DNA from: Membranipora membranacea
Lineage: Eukaryota; Bryozoa; Gymnolaemata; Cheilostomatida; Membraniporidae
DNA: 64,000 nt
Assembly: GCA_914767715.1 (NCBI GenBank)
Contig: OU612069.1
Location: 24,921,387-24,985,386 of the forward strand
Reading direction: 5' to 3'
The translations under genes and the position numbers were made by a program. The notes beneath the pieces are model-generated. The model saw only the letters and a list, made by a program, of their open reading frames with translations, did not search any database and was not told where the DNA came from. Of the stretch, positions 48,831-60,000 are shown one piece after another (position 1 is the stretch's first letter; the number at the start of each line of letters is the position of its first letter).

Positions 48831-49324
48831 TAATCAAACAATTTTCTTCATCAAGTCAAATTATCAGTAGATGTTTGGAAAGTGCGAAACCATCAAATAT
48901 TATCCATCTCGATTTATCGCTTTGCTAGCCCATTTTCTGTGACTTAGATGGTTCAGCGTTACTTATAATTGAATCTCCACATCAGTTTTAGCATGAAAGG
49001 GGACACCATCTATTGCAGATATTTATCAATCAGAACCCAACTGCAGACCTAGTAGTCATTTTAGGAAACACATTAAGTGTATCCAAAACACTCCCATGGC
49101 AATTGCTGCCAATATCTGCTTCCACAGCAAAAAGACCAACCACAAAGATTTTAACCTGCCTGAATTTAACCTTCTCAAAAATATTTACAAAGGAATATAA
49201 ATGTGTCAGGCTCACAAGTCATGCCATCAATATCTCAATTTTAATTGGCTGCTAGAATTTTTCACCCGACGTCTGATTTGAAACTAAATTTAAATTATAT
49301 TTATGCAGGTAGTTAAAAATAAAA

Positions 49325-51127
49325 GATTAAGCTGCTGATGCGCCAAAAATACAACTGTGATTAAAAGTGATACAGACACGTCACCCTCATAATTATCACC
49401 TGCCAGCTTTGAATCACCGAGTAATACATTATGAAATCCTATTGGTTCTATATGCTGCCCTGATAATTTTCAGTTTTATGGTGTCAGTTTTGAAATTTTT
49501 ACTAATGAGATGATTTTGGTTCCCTACACATTTATCAGTGCAGAATTTTATATGACCATTTGCAATACGGAATTACCAACATCAGGCAAATCATTAGGTC
49601 GTTTAAACAGTTCATATCAAAGCAATATCATGAAAAAACCAATTTCACTTGCACAAGGACATCATTGAATGATAACGCTGAATATTAGGTGCAACAACTT
49701 TATGTCAAGAAGGCTCTAGACTCTAGGTCCTTCGAGACACTGGACTCTAGAGTCTAGAGTATGTTATCTCCCCTGCGACAGATTAATACAAAAATGATGA
49801 TCCACAGACAATATAGATGTAAGCCTAGCCCTGGCTTGCCTAGTACAGTTCCCAGTGTACCATAATTACACCAGCAATAATCACAAAACAGTATTGGTCT
49901 AAGGTAACCTGTCACAGGGGAGATAATATACTCCAGGCAATTCCAATTCAAATCGGTTACATCATTCTATTAAGAGTACATTTAATATTTTCTCAATGCT
50001 ATCAATTTGCTTTGATATGATCAAGGGTTGTTTTTGCTTTGCCTTGTTATGCTAAAATTTTGAATGGAAGACAATCATAGAGAACACGACTATGCTCCTA
50101 TTGTAAGCAGATTGCTACTCCAGTCAGTTTGGCTCAGTGGTAAGCGCGTCTGTCCCTTGACCAGCCGGTTGTGGGTTCAGTCCCCGCCAGGGACCGAAAG
50201 TCGTTTCAACTTTGACTGATCACACAGTCCCTTCAGATCAGGACTATTAATAATGGAGGTCTTCTGTATGACAAGCCATCGTGCATGCAGATTAAAAAAC
50301 CCTCCTGTATGATATAGCTCTATACAGGAGGATGCTGTCATCAACCACTGCAGCTCCGGCCCTGTAGCTCTATGCTTCACGCTGTTAAAGCTATCAGTGG
50401 TTGAAAAGTGACACTAACGACTTGGAAACCTAGTTGTCACTATAAATCTCTTCCTCGGTGCAGTCATCATCTAAATAGATGGACAGCAACATTATTATAC
50501 ATTCATGGTATTCCACTCTACTGTAGTTCAAGAGTTAATGTCATCTGCAATGAATCTTGCTTGCCCATAATCATCTTGCTTCCTGATAGCAATCTTACAT
50601 TGCTTCATCGTGTCCTTCATCTTGTGGATGTTAGTGTACCATCAATAAGGGTCGTCAATATGAGTCCGGAAAACATTCAGTCAGTCAGTCAGGAAGGTCA
50701 TGCATCGCTTAACATCGGGGAGTGCAGTGCAGGGTCAGGCTCTTTCATTAATGGATTCTAGTCTATGGCAAAGTTATAGAGACCTGTTGATTTTCCTGTT
50801 GCTTATCCTCCTTATTGGAAAATGTTTCCCAATAGTATCTGTGCTGATTGATGTGAAGAGAACAACATTATCTCATTAGCAATCATTACAAAACCGACAC
50901 CATAAGCACTGACACCAAAAAAACTAAAAATTATCAGGGTGACATTTCCTCTTCAATGTTTTGCCAAAGGTAGAGAAGCTCAAAATTGGCATCAACACAT
51001 ATAGCACCGATTGGATTTCATAACGCATGACCCGATGTTTCATAACTGGCAGGTGAAAATTATGAGGGTGACATTTACGTATTCCTCTAAATTAAGCTTG
51101 TATTTTAGGCACATCAGCAGCTTAATC
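49325..51127. mobile_element. Non-coding element of 1.8 kb with about 200-300-bp inverted ends
   Basis: GATTAAGCTGCTGATG at 49325 is matched by CATCAGCAGCTTAATC ending at 51127. Inside these, GTCACCCTCATAATTATCACC (left) pairs with GGTGAAAATTATGAGGGTGAC (right), and CCCTGATAATTTTCAG pairs with AAAAATTATCAGGGTGAC. The middle holds a smaller inverted repeat (TATCTCCCCTG at 49764 and CAGGGGAGATA at 49914) and a tRNA-like SINE at 50125. No transposase is recognisable. Confidence 0.7.
50125..50260 (+). repeat. tRNA-derived SINE inside the 1.8-kb inverted-repeat element
   Basis: An A-box-like TTGGCTCAGTGGTAAGCG and a B-box-like GGGTTCAGTCCCC lie about 45 bases apart, close to tRNA spacing. The 5' and 3' acceptor sides do not pair cleanly. 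Confidence 0.6.
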
Positions 51128-51979
51128 TATTATTTGTTACTACCAGCGAGGTTAGAAATAAAATTTAATTTTAAAACAGAAGTAGTGTGATAAGTTCAAG
51201 CAGTATTGTTGACATGACTTGTTAGGGCATCATGTTATTGCTGTATCAATTTAAGATTTTCATTCAGAATTGTTTGCAACTTTTTGAGAACAAATCAGAA
51301 CATTGTGCGAAACTATCCTAGCTAAATACTGCGTTCAATCTCCTTTCAGATTAATGCTCTGGAACCTAAGTTTTCCTCATGTTCGTTACCCTAGTCGGAA
51401 TGACCTTTCAAATCACACAAGAAATATATTTTATCATTCTCAAGCTTATGGCAATTATATTTTCCTGGAACAATAGAGATTTCTTCATGTCAGAAACTTT
51501 TGATGAGTTTTGGCATATAGTGTAAGAAACATAAGGGTGGTAAAACACTATCAGGTTATTGGAGATGGTTCATAGTGCTTGATGAATTAATATAATGACA
51601 AATTTAGGGACTCAGCAGCCATCCACAATGATCAATTGGCAGTCCTCGGGAAGGTATCAAAAGAAACAATAAAAATGGTGAATAAATTTGCTTTATTACC
51701 TATAATGGTTGGGTATATTTAAAGAGCTTTGATAATCGACAAAAGCCAACTCAGTTAAAGCCAAGCTCGTGGGAAACCTTCACCTCTCTTTCTCAAATTG
51801 TACACTTCCCATCTCTCAGGGACTCAAACCTCAAACTGGGTCATTCCATTTGGCCAGAGATATTAGAATAGTTCTAATAACCATGGCATGCAAAGGCAAT
51901 AACAACATAGGTTTGTTGAGGAAGTTAAGATGAAAGTAAGGACTGATGATTTTTATGCAAATGCTTCTATTTTTCACTA

Positions 51980-52107
51980 GATATTCATGCCAAGCACAGT
52001 GAAAGCCATCAAAGCGCCTTGGATGCATTATTGCGTCTTCTCGAGTGTCTACTAGGTCAGGAGTTGGGGATGTGATAGTTTCAGCAGGGGATGGCGTCCT
52101 CCTCATA
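51980..52107 (-). other. Exon-like open segment, unrecognised
   Basis: On the minus strand an acceptor-like AAAGTTTTAG precedes an open frame with SPTPDLVDTREDAIMHPRRF and FHCAWHEYL. The composition looks coding, but the donor (GTGAAA) is weak and no family is recognised. Confidence 0.25.
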
Positions 52108-52833
52108 CTAAAACTTTGGAGATAAAACTAAATGACACTGAACTAAACATCCGCCTGCCATCTAAAAAACCATTGGATGGGAACCTTCCAATTGGGCCGA
52201 CGATATAAAAGATACCTAAGAATTTTAGGACTGTAAACTGATCAGGCCAACTTAAATGGTCAAGATATAAATAATACAGGCGCTGCTGAAAATTTCAGAT
52301 TGGAATATTATATAATTAAGGGTAAAAAGCAGTGGTGTGAAGAGGAGAAAAACCAGCAAGACAACAGCTCAAACCTGAATTCTTCCATGGACATCATAAA
52401 TAGTTGTTGAAGAAAATTATTTTCAAAATTTCTCAGTGTCTGTACCGATGTCAACTTCAACTTGAATTTTGCATGCAGCAACAGCTTTATTTTAAAAAAA
52501 TAACCCCAAATATTGGTGAGGCACTAGGCACAGATACATTATTACCATAAATCACAAATCTGTTACACTCTCGACTCAATCACAGGCTATTGGCTGTTCG
52601 TATATCATGTTAACAAAACTTGAGATTAGCCGATTAACCCTCACGTTCTGGTTGCAGTACAAACAGGGATGACGACATTCACAATGTGCACCATTGCCCA
52701 ATCATGAAATAGCATTTTAAAATTTATTAGAGTGACTGATTATTGTTAACTTTGACCTTTTTCTTGGGTAAACAAGATCCAATCACGTTGGCCCACATGT
52801 AAGGTCAATGAATGGAAGGTGCTCTCTCAGTGG

Positions 52834-52840
52834 TATAAAG
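52834..52840 (+). promoter_or_regulatory. TATA box of the Thr-rich secreted protein gene
   Basis: TATAAAG lies 77 bases before the ATG, leaving room for a start site near 52865 and a 5'UTR of about 45 bases. Confidence 0.6.
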
Positions 52841-52910
52841 TAGATGGTAATTCTGTTTTAGCTTAGTTTAGATGCCATTCACATCAGAAGACAACACTTG
52901 ATCTAAATAT

Positions 52911-55900
52911 ATGATCATGGTTTCAAAAGTCTACTCAGCGTTTGCTTTGTGTGTTTTAATCTCTAATATCTCAGGGTATGAGATTGATGAAGATATAGCA
53001 AGTAACTTAGCTGAGGGAGAAGCTCTACTGAAAGATATCGACACATTTATGGACAACCCAAGTGTTCCACAGAGCTTGAAGGTGAGTGCTTTTCATAATG
53101 AAGTTTTGGAATGTTAGAGCCTGCTAGCCTGGTACAAAAGTCTGCAAAAAAACAGGGTGGTTTAATCGTTCTGCTATGCTTCATGATAAAACTTCTGTAA
53201 ACAAGTTTCTTTAACATATATACGTTGGTTGAAAATTCTGATTGGTCCAAATATCAACTGACTATGAAAAATAACGGTAAATGCTAGAACAATGCTATAA
53301 TCTGTAAAAAAAACAGCATGAGCATTATTATAATGGGTTAATCGTCATTACCATTGCGTTAATAATGTATGCTTTGATGAGGAGTTAAATAATATGGGGA
53401 CATTGAATATTATGACTCATCCTGATACTGATATATGAATTCGTATCATTGACTACATCATAATGAATTTGCATTGTTGATCATATTTTATTGACCAATT
53501 GGCGACTATTATTGAGGATCAAATCCTGCTCAAGCATTCATCACAGCAGAGGACCTAATGGTTCTGTATGTTTCTACCACTTTTGATTAACTCACAGCAG
53601 ACTGATAGCCTCATTGTATTTGGACCAGGCTTTGCTGAAAAGGTAGCTAGTGATGTGCACCTGGGGCTATTTTTCAGTCTAAGTAATGCAGCCTTTGATT
53701 GAACATGAGCAGAGATTTACCCAAAGTTGATTACAAGTTGGCGAAGTAAACCAACCTCGATCAAGCATGTTGCATGCAACAAGATGTTACATATGTTTTA
53801 TTCATTATTATTATAGAGTGAGTTCAACAGTAAGGCTCACATCCTTGTTGAGGAAGCTGCAGAGGAGCTTGGACAGACCCTACCCCCTACAACCACACCA
53901 ACAACAACCACACCAACAACAACCACACCAACAACAACCACACCAACAACAACCACAGCGACAACAACCACACCAGCAACAACCACACCGACAACAACCA
54001 CACCAACGACTACAACTCTTTCAGTTAATACTACTGACCCAACATCTACTGCAGCTACTGCTACATCTTCTGAGTCACTAGGAAGCACCATACAATTCCC
54101 GTTTAACCCCTTCCTCAACCGTCATCTCATAGTAAGGAGGGACACAAGTGGTGGTAAAACATGTTGCAAAGTGAAAGCTGTTGCTGTAAGAAGTAGAACA
54201 CACTCTGTCAGCACAAGTTATCTACACTACTATGCTAGCAGTTATACTAAAAGCTGCGGATTTCTTGGTTGGAATAGGTGTAATAGATATAGATCTAAAT
54301 CACAGTGAGTACTAAGATATTGATCCATCCCCTAATCAAGACCACGCGGAGAAGATTTGATTAATCCACTTCCTCCCTAAGCATGGCTGGTTTGATCTGA
54401 GCAGCATTTTACACAATTATAACATTTACAGAAATTGTACTCTTGTGCAGTATTTAGATGGTCGTCTTTAGCTTATAGCCGGTGGCATAGACCTAGATAA
54501 GATAAATTTATGTTCATGTATTGGCATTTTTCTGTATAAGACTTGACCAAACATTATGTGGTCAGAAGACCAGTTAGTTTCCTTAGGGTATTTTTAAAGC
54601 TTACATTAGACTGTGTTACGAGACGAGATGGGACAATTCCCAGTCTCGCGGGACAGTATCTCGTCCCGTCAAGACAGACAACAATTAATACAGGTCGGGA
54701 TTAATACCCGGTCAAAATATTGTCTAGTGCTCAGCAGTCCACGATCTTACCCACTACGTCACGGACTTTATCTGACGTCATGAGATATTCAGACCATCTT
54801 ATTATGGAAATATATTTATTAGTCATGCTTTTGCTGCGATTATTAAACGGCTTACAACACTACATGAAGCTTTCTTTAGACGTCTATAATTCACTAAATA
54901 CTTGACAGAATTTGATGAAACTTGGTCTCAACATAGTTACTTATTGCTAGATGATAAGTTAGAAATTGAATCAGATGTACTATAAGCTGATTGCACTAGT
55001 GATAGTGAATGAATATCCACCATTCTGTTAAATTGTGATATCTGAAGAATGTTTTATCGGCGTCGATATCTGTCTCGGTCTCGTCCCGGTCTCGTCCTGA
55101 ATTTTCTTGCTGTCTCGGTCTCGCCCCGTCTTGCCAAAATCTGACAATTTGCCATCACTAGTTACTGTTAGTTTCTAGCTCTCTCCAAGACAGAGTAAAT
55201 GACAGTTGCCATGTCTCGTAATTCTCAACATAACCATGCAATATAAACTATTTAGATAATTGTAATTATGCTTACAGATATTTGACCAGATATTGGCAAG
55301 ACACAACGTACTACCAGGAGCAGCTTCCGTGCCCGACACAGCATTATACATGCTGTGCTGGTGAAGTCTGGTATGCTAAAATAATCTGCCTCAGTAAGTA
55401 TTGATGCCATAGATGGTTGCCCTTTGTGAAGTAATGTTGACCTATATTTATCTAATCTAAAGTTGAAAAATTTTTTGTATGCGCTAGAATGCTTGCTCTG
55501 TTAGACTTTCTGTTTAATGATGTGATCAAAATGTTCTGTTAACTGTGAATAAACAATTATCATTTAAAAGGGTGAGCCTTGGAAGTGCCACTCTCTCATC
55601 ACAATTTTCTCTGAATAAAATAATAATGATGATACTTTTGAATACCAGCGGCAGATTTTAATCGTGCTTATTAGGATAATTAGAGCGATATTGTTACAGT
55701 AACTTTCAACATTTATGATGAGGTTTCATTTTAAGGATAAATGACTATGCATCTCATGTCAATATGTTTTCCTTATCTGCCATCAAAATTAGCCTTTTTT
55801 TAATTTACTGATGAATGGCCAAACATCAACAGAACATCATAGTCTAAAACAATATATGTCCAATTTATTTTGTAGGCATTGATGAGCTGAGAGCTCTCCT

Positions 55901-55952
55901 GGAGTCCATGTATGCTGAGTTTAATGCAATGCAGCTACAAGGCTCCCTGTAA
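52911..55952 (+). CDS. Secreted mucin-like Thr-rich protein with EMI-like cysteine region, four exons, 283 aa
   Basis: Exons 52911-53081, 53817-54304, 55278-55393 and 55876-55952 (stop TAA) sum to 852 nt with matching phases and GT-AG borders. Seen in order: a signal peptide (VYSAFALCVLISNISGYEI), an acidic helical stretch, about 45 residues of PTTTTP-type repeats fit for mucin O-glycosylation, a dibasic RHLIVRRD that could be a processing site, then a cysteine-rich region with TCCKVKAVAV, SCGFLGWNRCNRYRSKSQ, EQLPCPTQHYTCCAGEV, and a short C-terminal helix IDELRALLESMYAEF. The C-x-GW-x-RC-x-RYR and CC pattern recalls EMI domains of multimerins and emilins, though much shorter and not a firm match. 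Probably an extracellular mucus or matrix protein. Family uncertain; gene structure well supported by the TATA box and poly(A) signal. Confidence 0.85.
53885..54010 (+). repeat. Coding 15-bp microrepeat (CCAACAACAACCACA)
   Basis: The Thr/Pro repeat is encoded by a nearly perfect 15-bp unit repeated about eight times inside exon 2, so the number of Thr-rich repeats is likely to vary between individuals. The reading frame is kept because the unit is a multiple of three. Confidence 0.9.
54600..55150. repeat. Intronic repeat rich in TCTCGTCCCG / CGAGACGAG motifs
   Basis: Near 54615-54668 and 55065-55135 repeated (G)TCTCG(G/T)(T/C)CTCG/CGTCCCG words occur on both strands, bounding about 0.5 kb. 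It looks like a small non-coding DNA element in intron 2 of the Thr-rich protein gene. Exact ends are unclear. Confidence 0.45.
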
Positions 55953-56060
55953 GACAGAGAAGAGAAGCTGACAGCAGCGCTCTTTGAAGACCATAGAAGT
56001 AAAAATCATGATTTTTGAAGAAGAGCCATAACAAAATATAATTTGTATTTATTTGTAGCT

Positions 56061-56066
56061 AATAAA
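56061..56066 (+). promoter_or_regulatory. Poly(A) signal AATAAA of the Thr-rich protein gene
   Basis: Canonical AATAAA 109 bases after the TAA stop. Confidence 0.65.
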
Positions 56067-56639
56067 TTTAGCCATTAAATGCTATCAAGTCATTTTATTT
56101 CAGTTACACCTACACTTGTCAAAAGCTACACACAAATCACAAAGCAGTTGAGATTACATTAAATTGATCAAAAAGTTTGTCCGTAGTTGTCAAATATGGT
56201 GCAGCTCGATGAACCGTGTCTCCTTTACAATTGACAGATGATTGATTGATGCGCCAGATAGCAAGTTACATGACCATTCAATAAAAAAAAGTTATGTTCT
56301 CTTAGCCATAAGCTTCCCTCATTGATTCTGGGAACTCTTATGAAAAATCAGAGGCTCAAGAGAAAACAGTTACCTAATTTCTCTGTCCAATGAGTCATGC
56401 ATCATATTATGCAGATGACATATTATATTACTTCCAAGAGAGTATGCAAAACAAACTTGGTAGATTATAATATACCTTGTGGATGTTGTAAACATCATGC
56501 TTTCAATGACACTATATGTAATTTCCTTTATACTTGCTGTCAAGTCAAATGTGTTGGTGAGAACCTAATATCACAGCATGAAGAATGAATACGTATGCAA
56601 AGGTATAGACCCAAGGGTTATGGGGCATGAACGATCAAC

Positions 56640-56745
56640 ATGTGAAATCTCCCCCAGTGGGATCGAACCAAGAACCCCCGCAGCACCAATCATCTGGCAG
56701 TGAAAAACAGGCTCGCTAACCGCTTGTGCCATATCATTATCCCCA
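56640..56745 (-). repeat. tRNA-derived SINE head (Ser/Leu-like)
   Basis: The minus strand reads ATGGCACAAGCGGTTAGCGA (A box) and GGTTCGATCCC (perfect B box) with a long class II-like middle. The acceptor arms do not pair fully, so a functional tRNA is unlikely but should be tested by a tRNA scan. Confidence 0.6.
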
Positions 56746-57045
56746 AAATATAATGGGTTGATTGCAACAATTAGCAAGCCAGTTATTCACTACACTTCAT
56801 ATACACAGCGTAAGTGTTCGAGTTAATGGTCTTACATAGCCAATTGCTGGGACCTCTTGTAGTGAGTAGTGAGTAGAACTCTTTGATGTATGTGTAGCAC
56901 TGCCAGTTAGCTGTTGGTCCACTGCAGGGCCAAACCAAATATATTGTTTTGCAATTATCTGGGACCCTCAGAGCCAGGGAAGCAGATCTTGCTTCAACCC
57001 TTTATGAAAAAAAAACAAACCGCATACAACCATTGATCTTAGCCT

Positions 57046-60000
57046 AGTTTAAGCGCTCAAACTGAGAAGCCGAGGTAGCTTGTAGTAGTAGAGATAGCTG
57101 GTAGTAGTAGAGATAGCTGGTAGTAGTAGAGATAGCTGGTAGTAGTAGAGATAGCTGGTAGTAGTAGAGATAGCTTGTAGTAGTAGAGATAGCTGGTAGT
57201 AGTAGAGATAGCTGGTAGTAGTAGAGATAGCTGGTAGTAGTAGAGATAACTGGTAGTAGTAGAGATAGCTGGTAGTAGTAGAGATAGCTGGTAGTAGTAG
57301 AGATAGCTGGTAGTAGTAGAGATAGCTGGTAGTAGTAGAGATAGCGGGTAGTAGTAGAGATAGCTGGTAGTAGTAGAGATAGCTGGTAGTAGTAGAGATA
57401 GCTTGTAGTAGTAGAGATAGCTGGTAGTAGTAGAGATAGCCGGTAGTAGTAGAGATAGCCGGTAGTAGTAGAGATAGCCGGTAGTAGTAGAGATAGCCGG
57501 TAGTAGTAGAGATAGCTGGTAGTAGTAGAGATAGCTGGTAGTAGTAGAGATAGCTGGTAGTAGTAGGGATAGCTGGTAGTAGTAGAGATAGCTGGTAGTA
57601 GTAGAGATAGCTGGTAGTAGTAGAGATAGCTGGTAGTAGTAGAGATAGCTGGTAGTAGTAGAGATAGCTGGTAGTAGTAGAGATAGCTGGTAGTAGTAGA
57701 GATAGCTTGTAGTAGTAGAGATAGCTGGTAGTAGTAGAGATAGCTGGTAGTAGTAGAGATAGCTGGTAGTAGTAGAGATAGCTGGTAGTAGTAGAGATAG
57801 CTGGTAGTAGTAGAGATAGCTGGTAGTAGTAGAGATAGCTGGTAGTAGTAGAGATAGCTGGTAGTAGTAGAGATAGCTGGTAGTAGTAGAGATAGCTGGT
57901 AGTAGTAGAGATAGCTGGTAGTAGTAGAGATAGCTGGTAGTAGTAGAGATAGCTGGTAGTAGTAGAGATAGCTGGTAGTAGTAGAGATAGCTGGTAGTAG
58001 TAGAGATAGCTGGTAGTAGTAGAGATAGCTGGTAGTAGTAGAGATAGCTTGTAGTAGTAGAGATAGCTTGTAGTAGTAGAGATAGCTGGTAGTAGTAGAG
58101 ATAGCTTGTAGTAGTAGAGATAGCTGGTAGTAGTAGAGATAGCTGGTAGTAGTAGAGATAGCTGGTAGTAGTAGAGATAGCTGGTAGTAGTAGAGATAGC
58201 TGGTAGTAGTAGAGATAGCTGGTAGTAGTAGAGATAGCTGGTAGTAGTAGAGATAGCTGGTAGTAGTAGAGATAGCTGGTAGTAGTAGAGATAGCTGGTA
58301 GTAGTAGAGATAACTGGTAGTAGTAGAGATAGCTGGTAGTAGTAGAGATAGCTTGTAGTAGTAGAGATAGCTGGTAGTAGTAGAGATAACTGGTAGTAGT
58401 AGAGATAGCTGGTAGTAGTAGAGATAGCTGGTAGTAGTAGAGATAGCTGGTAGTAGTAGAGATAGCTGGTAGTAGTAGAGATAGCTGGTAGTAGTAGAGA
58501 TAACTGGTAGTAGTAGAGATAGCTGGTAGTAGTAGAGATAGCTTGTAGTAGTAGAGATAGCTTGTAGTAGTAGAGATAGCTGGTAGTAGTAGAGATAGCT
58601 TGTAGTAGTAGAGATAGCTGGTAGTAGTAGAGATAGCTGGTAGTAGTAGAGATAGCTGGTAGTAGTAGAGATAGCTGGTAGTAGTAGAGATAGCTTGTAG
58701 TAGTAGAGATAGCTGGTAGTAGTAGAGATAACTGGTAGTAGTAGAGATAGCTGGTAGTAGTAGAGATAGCTTGTAGTAGTAGAGATAGCTGGTAGTAGTA
58801 GAGATAACTGGTAGTAGTAGAGATAGCTGGTAGTAGTAGAGATAGCTGGTAGTAGTAGAGATAGCTGGTAGTAGAGATAGCTGGTAGTAGTAGAGATAAC
58901 TGGTAGTAGTAGAGATAACTGGTAGTAGTAGAGATAGCTGGTAATAGTAGAGATAGCTGGTAGTAGTAGAGATAGCTGGTAGTAGTAGAGATAGCTGGTA
59001 GTAGTAGAGATAGCTGGTAGTAGTAGAGATAGCTGGTAGTAGTAGAGATAGCTGGTAGTAGTAGAGATAGCTGGTAGTAGTAGAGATAGCTGGTAGTAGT
59101 AGAGATAGCTTGTAGTAGTAGAGATAGCTGGTAGTAGTAGAGATAGCTGGTAGTAGTAGAGATAGCTGGTAGTAGTAGAGATAGCTGGTAGTAGTAGAGA
59201 TAGCTGGTAGTATTAGAGATAGCTGGTAGTAGTAGAGATAGCTGGTAGTAGTAGAGATAGCTGGTAGTAGTAGAGATAGCTGGTAGTAGTAGAGATAGCT
59301 GGTAGTAGTAGAGATAGCTGGTAGTAGTAGAGATAGCTGGTAGTAGTAGAGATAGCTTGTAGTAGTAGAGATAGCTTGTAGTAGTAGAGATAGCTGGTAG
59401 TAGTAGAGATAGCTGGTAGTAGTAGAGATAGCTGGTAGTAGTAGAGATAGCTTGTAGTAGTAGAGATAGCTGGTAGTAGTAGAGATAGCTTGTAGTAGTA
59501 GAGATAGCTGGTAGTAGTAGAGATAGCTGGTAGTAGTAGAGATAGCTGGTAATAGTAGAGATAGCTGGTAGTAGTAGAGATAGCTTGTAGTAGTAGAGAT
59601 AGCTGGTAGTAGTAGAGATAACTGGTAGTAGTAGAGATAGCTGGTAGTAGTAGAGATAGCTTGTAGTAGTAGAGATAGCTGGTAGTAGTAGAGATATCTG
59701 GTAGTAGTAGAGATAGCTGGTAGTAGTAGAGATAGCTGGTAGTAGTAGAGATAGCTGGTAGTAGTAGAGATAGCTGGTAGTAGTAGAGATAGCTGGTAGT
59801 AGTAGAGATAACTGGTAGTAGTAGAGATAGCTGGTAGTAGTAGAGATAGCTTGTAGTAGTAGAGATAGCTTGTAGTAGTAGAGATAGCTGGTAGTAGTAG
59901 AGATAGCTTGTAGTAGTAGAGATAGCTGGTAGTAGTAGAGATTGCTGGTAGTAGTAGAGATAGCTGGTAGTAGTAGAGATAGCTGGTAGTAGTAGAGATA

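Noticed and set aside
50408-50761. 117-codon plus-strand frame
   Set aside because: It lies inside a non-coding inverted-repeat element and has no recognisable domain.
56640-56745. Functional tRNA-Ser/Leu gene
   Set aside because: A and B boxes are good, but the acceptor stem does not pair and the flanks look like a SINE body.
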